From: Otatea glauca
Taxonomy: Eukaryota > Streptophyta > Magnoliopsida > Poales > Poaceae
Direction of reading: 5' to 3'
Assembly: GCA_036346275.1 (NCBI GenBank)
Contig: CM070721.1
Span: 7,452,452 to 7,516,451 of the forward strand
DNA: 64,000 nucleotides
The translations under genes were made by a program, and so were the position numbers. The notes beneath the pieces are model-generated. The model had not been told where the DNA came from and did no database searches. It worked only from the letters and a program-made list of their open reading frames with translations. Positions 22,421 through 34,032 of this stretch are shown one piece after another. Numbering within the stretch: position 1 is the first letter of the stretch; each line of letters opens with the position of its first letter.

Positions 22421-24383
22421 TGCATATGGCTCAAGGCGTTGCCAATTGATTGCTTGGTTAGTACATTCAACTAACAATAAAAGGAAGACTCGAGCTGAGA
22501 ATAACAGCTTAATGTTAGAAATGTAGCAGAGAAGCCAATAACATGCCGCTAGATCAACTACCCATATTCCAAAACAACTTTGATTAAAAGAACAACGAAG
22601 AAGTTTTCCCTCATGGACATTTAGATCAGACAATCTAGACCATCCCACACGAACATTTCATGGCATTTTATACCCCCAAGAGAAAACCTGCTTAATTTAA
22701 GAGAAGTTTAACTCTGAAAGACATGGAGAACAAGATGTCTATTGTGATGTGGTCACATGAGAAATCAAAAGCACAACCTTCAAACTTTCGTGCAACCCAC
22801 ATAACAGAGATCTTCCATCAGGACAACACAGGCACGGACCCACGACCACGAAATAAGAAAACATGAAACACATGTGTGGGCAATGCACACATTTCAGTAA
22901 GGAGCAACATGGAAGTAACCTATAAAACCAGCAAGTTTTATCTCAATCTCATTGATCAAGAATTAAAAATGCTATTTTGTAATATATTCAATGATTTGGC
23001 ACAATAGATCTAGATGAGTTGTCTCGGCCAGCAAAAAGAAAGGAGAATTAGTTATGGTGCTTGACCTTGTCATCCCTGTCATAGAGCAGGAAATCCAATG
23101 CACATCAAATTGCAACGAACATTGGCTAGAAAGAAACAAAGCACAAGAACGCGCCAACTACAACTACAACTATGCTTTTAACTTATTTTCATGTGTCAAT
23201 CAATGCAGTTGTAAAGGAATACAAGCATAAAACCTGATAAAAAAATCTATCACCATAAATTCAGTGTGCACAAATCTGTAGACACTAAATAGAAAGGATA
23301 AGCAGTAATCGTATCCCCTATGCAAGAAACCACTCATTCTTGCAATAGCAAGCTAATCATTAGAAATGACATATATCTTGTAGGCTTTTGCAATATAAAC
23401 CAATGTCCACAACCAACGAAATCAGAAACTTTAGAACCAGAAAAGAAAATTAGAGAAATTCGAGAAAACACTTGAGCAACCTCCATAACTGAAATAAAGT
23501 GTTAGAAACTGCTAACCGCATGATCAAGAATAGTCTGAAACTGAATCAACGGACGCCACAACCATAGTTGTGAACAAATAAACCTGAAAGAAATGGGTAA
23601 ATTAGGTCATAAATGAAACTATGAAATTAAGTAATCAACTGAAAACCATGTACCAGCCCCATACCTACAGGAACAATTGAGTAGGCTCCATAGTTGACGA
23701 ATTACTACGAAAGTGAAAAAAACTGAAATAAAAAGTAAGAAAGTGCATGATCAAGAACCATCTGAATGAGTACGTGCACATTGCAGCTGCACAAAATAGC
23801 TCCAACACAACTGCAGAATATAGTGGTTCTCAAATCTGATCTACCACAAGCAACCATAACTTGCTGATAAATAGATTATCAATCATCTCAGCACTGCATT
23901 AGCAATAGATTATCAATCAACAGATAAGTTGAATGGGAGAGTGAATTATAAATTGTAACTAAAAGAAAAGGCAGATATAAGTACTATTCATCATAATTGG
24001 TTATTAGTGACTAGACAAATCTAACATCAATATTGAATTGGTAAAGCTAAGTGAAGAAAGGCTGGCTTAGAAAAGACAGCACTCTTACTGAACCATGTTA
24101 AAACAATAGTGAGACTTTATACCACGGTGTAATACTACATCTATTTGCATTGTAGAATTGTAATTAATCTATCTCATGGTCATTACAATATATTGGGTGT
24201 ATAGCTCACAAAACTGAACACTAACCTGACCTCACCGGTGAAAGTATCTCCCTTCTTCACCCAGCAATTCTGACCAGTAACTTGGATGTTGGAACTCAAG
24301 GCGTAGCTGACTCTTGACCATAGGAAGGATTATAAACGGTGGGATGACAGCCACCTCTATAGCACAATAATTAAAATGGTAAG
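22421..24383. other. Intergenic DNA, nothing recognisable
   Basis: AT-rich DNA with dense short stops on both strands. The reading frame at 22,292-22,648 (-) has no conserved features. I see no RNA gene or bounded repeat. Confidence 0.45.
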
Positions 24384-24610
24384 TGTTAGAGATAACTCGA
24401 TATCTCTAACTGCCATATCTATTGGTTCTATCCATAGTTTGTTAGGAGTCAAGTCTTCTACAACTAGAACTCTTTGGCTATATAAGCCAACCCCCTGTAC
24501 TTGTAATCTTTAAGCATTATAGTGGATTGTTTCCCGTGGTTTTTTCCCGCAAGGGTTTTTACACGTTAAATACTGTCTCCAATTATTATGCCGTGCATCA
24601 ATCCCTAACA
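24384..24610 (+). mobile_element. Solo LTR, 227 bp, with perfect target-site duplication
   Basis: The element begins TGTTAGAGATAAC and ends CCCTAACA, so it has the TG...CA ends of an LTR with a short inverted TGTTAG/CTAACA. It is flanked on both sides by GTAAG (24,379-24,383 and 24,611-24,615), a perfect 5-bp target duplication. Inside are a TATATAAG core promoter (~24,479) and a downstream GTTTCCCGTGG region. Small size and form suggest a Copia- or TRIM-type element; no internal domain is next to it, so it is a solo LTR. Confidence 0.85.
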
Positions 24611-24615
24611 GTAAG

Positions 24616-25986
24616 TACATCTTACAAAGTAGCTTTAGGCTTAAGCAAATTACCAATCGAATGTGGAAGGGGAACCAGAGGAACCAGGCGCTGTCATCGG
24701 CCAGCCATTGCTAGCTCAGGAGCACATTGTGCTAGGCCCTAGAACACATAAAATAGCACAAGAGAACAAACTTAGTGAAGGCCCCAAATCGAACCTATTC
24801 ATTTATCTTTATTTGGTGACCATTGCTGACCTGAATGCCTACTTCTCATCAATGGAGCATAGCACCCGGAGCAGCTGAAGAGCAGAACCTCAACAACACA
24901 AAAAATTGAGACCGTAAAAAGGACAATGGCTCAATCAGCCCAACATCACTACAAATGATGAGCATAAGTAACATCTAATACTACTAAATTAAACTCAGAT
25001 GAACACATTCGAGATCAGTCCTAAAAAGCACTCGTAGATATGGACGACATCAAATTGGCTAATACAACCTACATGTAACTCATATCTAACCATATAACCG
25101 AACTCTAACTTCAATTAAAAACATGCAAATGCACACAAATAAATCAACCCCCCATCTATTCAAGGTTTGGGCCAAATCTCACCAGCAACAAATCCTAGGG
25201 GAATCAACAAATTAGCACCACCTAGAATAAAAAAAGCATTATAAATCCACAGCTAGAGCGAAAGCCATAGCAGAAAAACACAAAGGAAAACACAAGAATT
25301 GCAGTCATGTCATGTCTATAACAACGGTCCAGAACTTGCTCCGGGGTTTGAGGTTGAAGAGCGAGAACACCGAAGAAGCAGTGATGCTACCGATCTTGCG
25401 CGTTCGGTTCCCTGGTGTGGACTCGGTTGCCTCTGAGGAAGGCACCTGCCGAGGGTGAGAGAAAGGCAAACCAACAACGCATCAAGAGGCCGAAGGGGGG
25501 CGAAACGCCCATATCTAACTAGTGATCAAGGTTTGGGCGAGATCAGATTACCACAGCGAGAAGAAGCAAGACAAGGGCGAAGACGTGGAGAAGGGGACGC
25601 CACCAAAAAGGGTCCATCTCACCGGCCAAGGCGCGAATCTGGCCGAAAATCACGACGATGTGGAGCGTGGGGGTGAGGGAGAGCGACGGCGGTGGCGGAG
25701 GCGAAGGGGATGCGATGGCCGCGATGACGATGGAAGAGGCCCATCGAGGGCTCCGCGGCACCGGATTTCATAGCGATTGACGGGCAGGGCTCGCAAACGC
25801 ATGCACGGCCGTATCGTCACCGACGCAAGGTATCGACAGCTCTGGAAAGACGGGCGACGCGACCGAGCTGCACGAGTGGGTCACCAAGCGAGAGGAGATC
25901 TCGACCGCTGGAGCGCGACCGGACGACCGCCACCAACTCCTAATTAGAAGTAGTAAAAATAAGAGCAACTTCTGCTGCCTTAACAG
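24616..25986. other. Gene-poor stretch ending in a GC-rich block
   Basis: 24.6-25.3 kb is AT-rich with no gene. 25,330-25,960 rises sharply in GC and looks like a promoter or 5' leader region, but I found no receiver-domain start there for the response regulator that follows, and no complete ORF of its own. Confidence 0.45.
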
Positions 25987-26220
25987 TAATTACAACCAAC
26001 AAGGCTATTACAGCACTGAAGCTACTAAGGGAGAACAAAGACATGTTTGATCTGGTTATCAGTGACGCCCATATGCCTGACATGGACGACTTTAAGCTCC
26101 TTGAGCTCGTGGGGCTTGAAATGGACCTCCCTGTCATCCGTAAGTTTAGAAGTTCCTATTCTAGCCAGTGTTCTTGGTAGCAAGAGGTGCTTGTTGAGTA
26201 ATTGTTTTTCAAGTTTAAAA

Positions 26221-26412
26221 TGTGGATGTTAATCAAGTATAATCCATGCAGTGTTATCAGTGAATGGAGAGACAAAAACTGTAATGAAGGGGATAACTGA
26301 TGGTGCCTGCGACTAATGTGGATGTTAATCAAGTATAATCCATGCAGTGTTATCAGTGAATGGAGAGACAAAAACTGTAATGAAGGGGATAACTGATGGT
26401 GCCTGCGACTAT
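26221..26412 (+). repeat. 96-bp tandem duplication spanning a splice acceptor
   Basis: The segment starting TGTGGATGTTAATCAAG at 26,221 is repeated at 26,317. Each copy holds the end of the intron, the acceptor CCATGCAG and the first ~65 bases of the second receiver exon. The first copy is cut at CTGCGACTAATG. Splicing to the first acceptor would therefore run into an in-frame TAA, while the second acceptor gives the normal exon. Confidence 0.9.
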
Positions 26413-26934
26413 CATCTAAAACCTGTTCGCATTGAAGAGCTTAGAAATATATGGCAGCATGTTGTTAGGAGGAAGTTCAGTAACCGCGAATGCAACAATC
26501 TTGATTTCTACAAAGAATTCAATAACCCACCCAACGCAAATTCATACCATGGGCCCAGCCAGGTTACTTGTGGGTCTTCTGGTCAAACTGGGAGGGTCAG
26601 CAAGCAGAGGAAGGAACTGCATAGTGAAGAGGAAGATGAAGGCGAGGAGAACGACATTCAAGAAAATGATGAACCCTCAGCAGCAAAAAGCCAAGAGTTG
26701 TATGGTCAGTTGAACTGCATCGGAAATTTGTTGCTGCTGTGAACCAGCTTGGAATTGATAGTAAGAGTTTCCCACCTCCTTTTTGCTTTTTGCTAAATGT
26801 CCTTACAGGTTACAGCAACTCATTTATGCTATGTCCTTTCTCTTACTCTTGATGCAGAAGCTGTACCAAAAAGAATACTTGAGCTTATGAATGTGGAGAA
26901 ACTCACCAGGGAAAATGTTGCGAGTCATCTACAG

Positions 26935-28602
26935 GTATGGTCATGTGGCATTTACTTCCATCATTAATTATTTGAGCGCCCTATGCATAGAAACAAAAGA
27001 TTTTTCAGAATTCTTACTGACATTGGCTGCCAAGTGGACCTATTTTCCTGGGTCAAATTAAGGGGGGCACCTGTCAGCCACTGCTTATATGATTTTCATT
27101 AAAAATATTCTTTTACATGGTCTTTTTTTTTGGCCTTATGTTTTGCATTAATACAGCTAAGAGTTGCAGAGCAGAGCTTAGTTTTGTATTATGGCTGGCT
27201 AAACTGTTAGCAAATATATTATTGTGCCGGTTTCATGGTGTTCGTGCAAAATGAATCGAATAATGTAGTTCCATTCCATCAATTCACTCTCACATTTCTA
27301 TGCTATTGCATTGTTCAGTAGGTTTGGAGCAAGTCATATATAAGAGACATGCAACTCTGAACCATCCAGAAACCGTGAACATGTAGACATCTCATAAATA
27401 GTAGTTTGCTCATTCTTCTCCCAATCAAGTTGATTGGCAGATTAAAGCTAACTAGTAAAGTTCCATTATAGAATTTCTAAAATGACTATGTAAACTGCTG
27501 GACAAGTTTACTGTTAGAATTTGGCTACATTGTTTCACATTTACAAATTGGCTAAAAGAAAGACACTAGCACCACCTTGCATTAGTCCAGACTACATAAT
27601 ATATTTATGTAACGGAATTGCTAATTTGAGAGCGTCCCTACCAAATGTTTGGTGAGGATGCCCTCTTGTTATAACAAGCGGTAACACCTCCTTCGTTCCT
27701 CCACTTCTCTTTTCTCTCAAAGGCTCTCTCATCATGACACTTGGCACCATCCCCTTCATCTTTCTTCCCTCCCTTATACCTTCCCCTAAGTTTTTGAATA
27801 ATTTTTTGTTTTTCAATTCCCACCCCTAAGTTTTTGAATAAGAAGTATTTTTTAACCACTTTCAAAAGTTTTTAATTGGAACTTTTTGAACCGAAGATTT
27901 TGAATAGAAACTTTTCAAACCAAAAAATTTTTAAATTGAAATTTTTCGGAGTTGAAACTTTTTAATTTGAAAATTTTCATGCTGAAACTTTCTAATTTAA
28001 TAATTTTTTATTTAAAATTTTCCGAGCTGAAACTTTCTAATTTGAAAATTTCTAATTGAAGATTTTTGTGTTGGAACTTTATAATTTGAGACTTTTCGAT
28101 TTGAAATATTTGGAGTTGAAATTTTCCGAGTTGAAAATTTCTAACTTGAAAATTTTTTATTTAGTGGTTTTAGTTGAATTTTTTTGAGTTGAAACTTCAT
28201 GTTTAAAATTGTCAAAGTTAAAATTTTCTAATTTGATTTTTTTTGTGTTGGAGAGGAAGGAAGAGCGGTGGGGGAAGTGAGTAGGGAAGAGGGAAGGAGG
28301 AGGGGTGGAGGCGGATGGAGAAGATGACACATGACATCGTAGGAGGGTATCTTTAAATTTTTTAGTTTGACCACTAAACTAGCGGTACCCTTTATGTCAA
28401 CCCTTTCCGTTGAAAGGTTGAAGAAACTTCCTCATATTGTTTTCCCTGTAGTGTTTTCATGTACCAGTTTGGCAAGAATCTCCATGCCAAATCAGGGGTA
28501 GTTATCTTATGATTGTATATGTCATGCATGGAACATATGTAATTGCAATTTGCTGATTACATACATGCAATGTCTAATCAGTTGACTTTATATTCCATGC
28601 AG
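26935..28602 (+). other. Long intron of the response regulator with inserted repeats
   Basis: The 1.67-kb intron splits the GARP domain at its usual place (..VASHLQ / KYRLYLK..). It contains the AT-rich periodic tract at 27,880-28,240. The flanks of that tract (27,620-27,860 and 28,240-28,410) look like the ends of an inserted element, with CCCTACCAAATGTTTGGTGA on the left. No coding sequence is seen. Confidence 0.6.
27880..28240. repeat. Degenerate AT-rich periodic repeat in the intron
   Basis: Words of the form TTTTCCGAGTTGAAA and CTTTCTAATTTGAAAATT alternate about every 25-35 bases. All show the same purine/pyrimidine pattern: GAAA or GAAATT blocks separated by T-runs. It is a decayed tandem repeat rather than coding DNA. 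Confidence 0.6.
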
Positions 28603-29756
28603 AAGTACAGGCTCTACCTCAAACGACTAAGTGCTGTGGCATCACAGCAAGCTAGCATTGTTGCTGCTTTTGGAGGTAGTGACCCCTCCTTTTTGCACAT
28701 GGGAGCATTTGAAGGACTTCATAGTTATCAACCTTTTGCTTCTTCTGCTGCCCTTTCATCTTCCGATCCACATGGCTTGCTATTGGGCTTCAGGAACTTG
28801 CTCCTTCCAAGCCAATTCAAAGTGCTACCAGCAATGGCACAGTTAGTCATTGAGCTGGTGATACCAAGAAATTTCAAACTGTGAGCTTACAAGAAAACCA
28901 ACAGGAAAATCTAACGCAAGGCTTGACCACATCGCTTGGGCAGCCCCAACTCCAACAGAAGTGGATCCATCAAGAAACTAATGATTTGTCTACTGTCTTT
29001 TCTGAGAGTGCTCTGGTTAACACTATGTCTGGTACACTCCAAAGAATTACAAGCAGTTCATTGTCACCACAAGAACTTTTGGAGTGCATGCAAATCAAAG
29101 TTGGAGTCCATCCATCAATAAGAATGCCACCTGAAAGTTCAGGGCTTTTTGAGAGTACTGTTGGAGTTTCCACTAACTTACGGGATTCTAGTATATCCCA
29201 GCAGGGTACCCTTCCAATAAATGATGTCTTTTCTGCTAACAGGCTGCCATTGCACAGTCCATTTGATATTACTGGTGCAACAAAATTGGAAGCTAGCTTT
29301 GTGACTTCAGAAAAAGAGGTAGACCAAAAAGGAAAATTTTCAGTAAGCATGACTGTTTGTCCCGACAGCCTTACAGCAGCCAACAATACCAAAGGTGGGA
29401 TTAGTTCATCTGGCAGTACAATGCTGCTTCCTGCTGATACTGGGAGACATTCTAAATACTTGCAGTTTGGAATTGCAAGCAATTCTATACATAACATGGA
29501 TGGAATGAAACAAGACCATATACATATCCAAAGATTGAATAATGGAAGTTTTAACTGTAATGTTGGTGCCAGTGTGACTGGACAGACGGATACAGTCATG
29601 CCATCACTTGTTCCACAAATGCAGATTGACACATTAACATCAGAAGATAAACAGAAGCAGAAGAACATGTATGATTTGGGTGTTTCGAAGCTGCAGGGTG
29701 GGTTTAATTCTAGTAGCTGCAATTTTGATGGTCTTCTTAATTCCATAATCAAAGTG

Positions 29757-30365
29757 GTAAGAACCTCAGCTGTACTAATTTCTTATTTCCTTTTTAAAAA
29801 AAATTCCATGACTTATCCACGTGAATATCTTATCCCTTCTTTGATGTGTCGGTTCAATTACATAATCAAAGTGGTAAGGACTTGTATGCTTAAAATTTAC
29901 TCTGTAGTCTTTACCACTTAATTTAGCAAATTTCAAATTGGTTCCGTAACTTCATACCTTTATATAATGTCTCTTTAACTTCAGACATTTCTAGTGCCAA
30001 ATCACTGTACTAAGTACTAACACTAACACTAACCTAATTTTTATGAAACCACACGCCTTGAATATTTGACTACTATGTTGGTCAGGTATTGGCAGAATTC
30101 ACTCTCAGAATGTAAACATGTGAGTTAATTACACTGTCAGGTTGAATTTTAGAATGAATATATACTATTTGATATATTGGCAGCCATGGATAAGTTCCTC
30201 AAGAGATTGAGTTCATCGAGCCTGTCAATCATCAACTTTAGCTTGCAAGCCTTCAAAGCATTTACAAGCCTTCAAAATCGTTGCCACTTAGCCAAACTCG
30301 GTAAACCTATACTTCCTAGAATTACAAGGGTGATTTGCTGAAGCCTGATTCTAATTCCAATGCAG
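29757..30365. other. Last intron of the response regulator
   Basis: Bounded by a donor after AATCAAAGTG at 29,756 and an acceptor-like ATGCAG at 30,365. The words ATAATCAAAGTGGTAAG recur at ~29,860, so the donor with its exon end was partly duplicated inside the intron. No other feature seen. Confidence 0.45.
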
Positions 30366-30490
30366 AGAAGGATGATGTGTCCTTCACGGATGCCTGCAAA
30401 TATAATGATGTAATCTCAGCTTCTCATCTAATCAAACTTCTGCATATTTTGTTTTCCAGCAACATGTTTGCAAAGACGTTGGAGCACTAA

Positions 30491-30835
30491 GCAAGCATTG
30501 TTGTGCCAGCGACATGGTAATCTCTACAGTATGTTTCACTCACAAATGTATCAAACGGAAATTTTGGAAACTCAGCATGACATAAATATTTCTGGACATA
30601 AATAAATCAAAATTCGATATGACATAAATAAATCAAAAGTTTATCTGGTTACACCCTAGTTTGCTATAGCACCAAAGTTCAGCTATTCCTAAAGTTAAAC
30701 GCCCTAGTTGGATTCTAGATCCTAAAAGATAACTAACGGCAGATAATGAACAGATATATGTGATTATCATCAACCTACTCACTGAAAACACCTACTTCTT
30801 TAGTTCTGTTCATGCGATGGAGGAAATGTATAGCA
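30491..30835. other. Short gap between the converging 3' ends
   Basis: 345 bp separates the last codon of the response regulator (+) from the stop of the histidine kinase (-). It is AT-rich and must hold the 3' UTRs of both if they are transcribed. No separate feature is seen. Confidence 0.5.
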
Positions 30836-33800
30836 TCAATTCTTCTCTTTGCAGACATGGTAAACAACTTCTACTATTCTTTCCCTTTCTATTGGCTTTG
30901 TCAGATGGAGATCCATCCCGGCATGAATAGCCTCCTGCAGATCCTCCTCCATGGCATGAGCAGTCAATGCGACGATTGGAGTGTGAATTCCATAGCGGCT
31001 TTCTTCCTCCCGAATGTGCTTTGTCGCTTCATAGCCATCCATCAAGGGCATCTAAAACATAGAAGAAATACTAGCAATGTCAAACCATCTTCATACCAAG
31101 CCTTGTGTAGAGTACAAATGAAAGTTGTCATTCAAAGAGTAGTTGCTCCCGGTGAATTGAACAGTGAAAGATTTGATCGGTGAAATAATAAGCAGAAACC
31201 CTTGCCAAAAGAAAAGGAAAGAAAGAAAAACATAGTATAAATATAAATGAGAGCTTCAAGGTTGTATTTGTACTAAAATTCTGGTTGAAACAAACCTGGC
31301 AATCCATCAAGATAACATCATATGGCGAGGGCACAACTTTATTGTCTTCTGAAACACTTGCTTGCTCAAGAGCATCTTTGAACATATCTACAGCCTTTGA
31401 TCCATCAATTGCTACTTGAACAGTTGCTCCTAGTTGGTTCAGCATCTTCCTCTGGATAGTTTGCAGCACCAAAGTGTCTTCAACCAGCAAAACACGCATC
31501 CCAGCCAATGGCTTATCACCATCGACTTTTGGTTCCTGAGCCAAGCATGCAACATCGACTTTTGGTTCCTGAGCCAAGCATACAACTTCAGCTGATGCAG
31601 CAGTCCCTTGCAAATCTTTCATACCAATCTCTGGCAAATCTTGCTGACTAGTCCCAGCATTGTGGGGGCCAACTTGAGATGATTGTTGTGTAGGAGAGAC
31701 ATGGAGGTCCCTCAAGATTCTCAGAAGAGCGTATAACCGAGACCCGTGCATCGGCTTTCGCACGACAAGATCACATCTCATCTCCCTGAACCTTCTGAAA
31801 TCTTCAGAAGAGGTCTTCAAATCAACTAAGCAGACAACTTTGCATGGAACTTGATTCTTGATTTTGACAAAGCTAGCCACCTCTCTGCAAATGTCATCTA
31901 ATCTTACATCGGACACATCAATGATAACAAGCAGACCAAAAGGATGATGCCATCCAAAGTTGCCTCCTAAGCTATTGCTGCGCCTCAATGCCATTGGCAA
32001 AACTTGGCTAACCATCTCTTTGGAGCTGAAACACCGGTCCGTGCTGTCGCAATCGACGTCAGGTGACGATGTCCTCGAAGAAATACTAGTAGAATGCACC
32101 TTCTCCAAAGTAGAAGCGATGAGCTCGACTTGTGAGATCAACCAAACTTTCATCCCAATATTCTCCATCCATGTCTGCAAGATTCTTCTGGTTTCATCCC
32201 CGTCAACAAACAGGAGACAATGCCCACCCTTAAAGCAGTTGGCTTCTTTGAACATCGAAGCTCGGACGTCGAAATCACTCATTGTTGATGTCCCTTCTTC
32301 TATATCTTCAACTTGTTGCCTTTCACTAATCTTCAGAAAAACATTGAACCCGAAGCATGTTCCAGTTTCTCCTGGTTCTTTGTCTTTAATACTGATCTCC
32401 CCACCCATCAGGCGAACCTATGAACAACAAATAATAGCCAAAATTAAGCAACAATTTACAAAGAGAAAACAAAGAAGCATCATGGACACTTGAGAGGTTT
32501 AACACACAAAAAAAATAGATAACTCACAAAAGATTGGACGATTCCAAGCCCCAAACCGGTGCCTCCATGTCCTTCTTTTACTTGAACATAGTTTTCAAAG
32601 ACAGACTCCCTCTTCTCCTTGGCGATCCCTATGCCAGTATCAACCACCTCAAAGTAAAACTCAACCGAGTTGGGATCATTCTGCATAGGATTGAAAGAGT
32701 TCTGCTCGGTGCAATCTTTCCTTGCTCCAAACAAACATCTGAAGAAACCGCCGTTGCGATTTCGACATGCGAATCTCGAAGGAACGCTAATGGAGCTCCT
32801 TGCGATAGGCCTGTTTGCCCATGCCCGAAGAACAACATGCCCTTCATGTGTGAACTTCAGGGCGTTGCCAAGTAGGTTGTCGAGGATTTGCTTTAATCTC
32901 TTGTTGTCCCCTATGACCTTCCCACATTTCAGGACAGAGAAATCACAGGGATCCCAGACCACTTCTATTCCATTGTTGATACCGACGATATTGATCATGT
33001 CCACAGATTCCTCCAAGACATCGGCCATGTTGAACTCAACTTCCTCAAGCTGCATCTTCCCTGACTCGACCTTGCTTGTGTCTAGTATCGAGTTCAGTAT
33101 ATCTGCAAAAGTAACACCACATCCATGGACATATATTTTCATCTTCCTAGGTTCAACATATAATTTCCTAAGTAGTTTTATGCTGAAAATAAAAAACTAC
33201 ATGGATCGCAAGGCTAGATGTTCCAATCTATTCTATCAAAGATATATGCTATATATTGTGGACATTACAAACTCTTCGTACCTGATTTTATCAAAAAATT
33301 TATAACAAATGTCAGCAAAAAAAATGAAATTATAATATTTTTTGACAATAAACCAACTTGTATGGTTTTGTCGTGGTCCATCTTGATACTACATTTGAAT
33401 ATGTAAATGGTCAAAGTATAACATGATTAACTACATGCATCATGCATGTATACTACGTACGTATAGAGATATAAGTATATGCAAATTCCAGACTAACCGA
33501 AGAGCTTCTTGGTGCAGACGTCTATCTGGTTGAGGTTGTCCATGACGTTAGGGTTCACCTGGGACTCTGGTCGGGACACCTCGATGAGGCCGGCGATGGC
33601 AGCCAATGCCGACCGTATGTCGTGGCTAGCGCTGGCGAAGGCGTTGCTCTTGTTCATACTCTTGCGCTCACTTTCGAGCGCCTTTGCTCGACGAGATCGG
33701 CGTTCAAGACGCGCCTCCCGCCGCCGCCGCCGCAGCCTACCGCGCCATAAAGAAGCACGACGCCAACGCCACCACCACCAAGGAGCACACGAAGGTTATC

Positions 33801-33901
33801 ACGGTGACGCCCACCTGCCGGAACATGTCTGCCTTGTGGTTGTTTCGAAGCACCAGCAGGAATCCCTGAGCAATCGAAGCGGAAGAAGCAGGCGCGTGCA
33901 T
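30836..33901 (-). pseudogene. CKI1-like hybrid histidine kinase, N-terminus lost
   Basis: Hybrid kinases autophosphorylate a His and pass the phosphate to their own receiver Asp. Minus-strand exons: 33,901-33,498, 33,102-32,528, 32,417-31,296 and 31,051-30,836, all with GT/AG borders. Exon 1 holds a membrane segment (VTVITFVCSLVVVALASCFF) and the H-box ASASHDIRSALA. Exon 2 holds the N-box (ILDNLLGNALKFT), DTGIGI, FENYVQ and GGTGLGLGI. Exon 3 has a degenerate middle receiver-like part, then VLLVED and LMDC. Exon 4 completes the receiver (MPLMDGYEATKHI ... LTKPI) and stops. H-box wording and layout match the CKI1 type. Defects: a TAG plus frameshift at 33,737 between the membrane segment and the H-box, and no extracytosolic domain, the coding sequence dissolving at ~33,930 into transposon ends. 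The core from the H-box on is open and could be translated if a new start is used. Confidence 0.85.
31521..31586 (-). repeat. 33-bp in-frame tandem duplication in the kinase linker
   Basis: ATCGACTTTTGGTTCCTGAG occurs at 31,521 and again 33 bp later. On the protein it duplicates eleven residues (VDVACLAQEPK) in the linker before the C-terminal receiver. Being in frame, it would be tolerated. Confidence 0.9.
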
Positions 33902-33929
33902 GTCATAATCAAGGCACAGATATGTTGCA

Positions 33930-34020
33930 TTAGGGATGAAAACGGAAACGAAATCGGAAACCCCGAAAACGGATACGGAATGGAACGGATACGAAAGCGA
34001 AAGCGAAAAATTCCATAAGA
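33930..34020. mobile_element. hAT-like MITE end cutting the kinase 5' region
   Basis: TAGGGATGAAAACGG followed by repeated CGGATACGGA/GAACGGATACG words is the look of a common nonautonomous grass element end. It begins where the kinase coding sequence stops being recognisable. The other end is not identified. Confidence 0.4.
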
Positions 34021-34032
34021 ACATAATACATG

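Larger units (their letters stand above)
25987..30490 (+). pseudogene. Type-B response regulator (receiver + GARP/Myb), decayed
   Basis: Type-B regulators are nuclear transcription factors of cytokinin-type phosphorelays. Remaining exons: 25,987-26,139, 26,348-26,760, 26,858-26,934, 28,603-29,756 and a last one near 30,366-30,490. Exons 1-2 give receiver parts LVISDAHMPDMDDF, with the phospho-acceptor Asp, and LKPVRIEEL, with the conserved Lys. The end of exon 2 and exon 3 give the GARP domain (PRVVWSVELHRKF, RILELMNVEKLTRENVASHL). Exon 4 starts KYRLYLKRLS and holds the long Gln/Ser-rich C-terminus. Defects: the first receiver exon with the acidic Asp pair is absent; there is a 96-bp duplication over an acceptor; one A is lost from an A-run at ~26,685; there is a frame change near 28,790 and a TGA near 28,851; the last acceptor is out of phase. 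From memory the protein is closest to rice ORR23/ORR24. Confidence 0.85.

Noticed and set aside
28970..29752. 260-codon minus-strand frame opposite the regulator exon
   Set aside because: Antisense shadow of the response-regulator C-terminal exon, which has clear family content on the plus strand.
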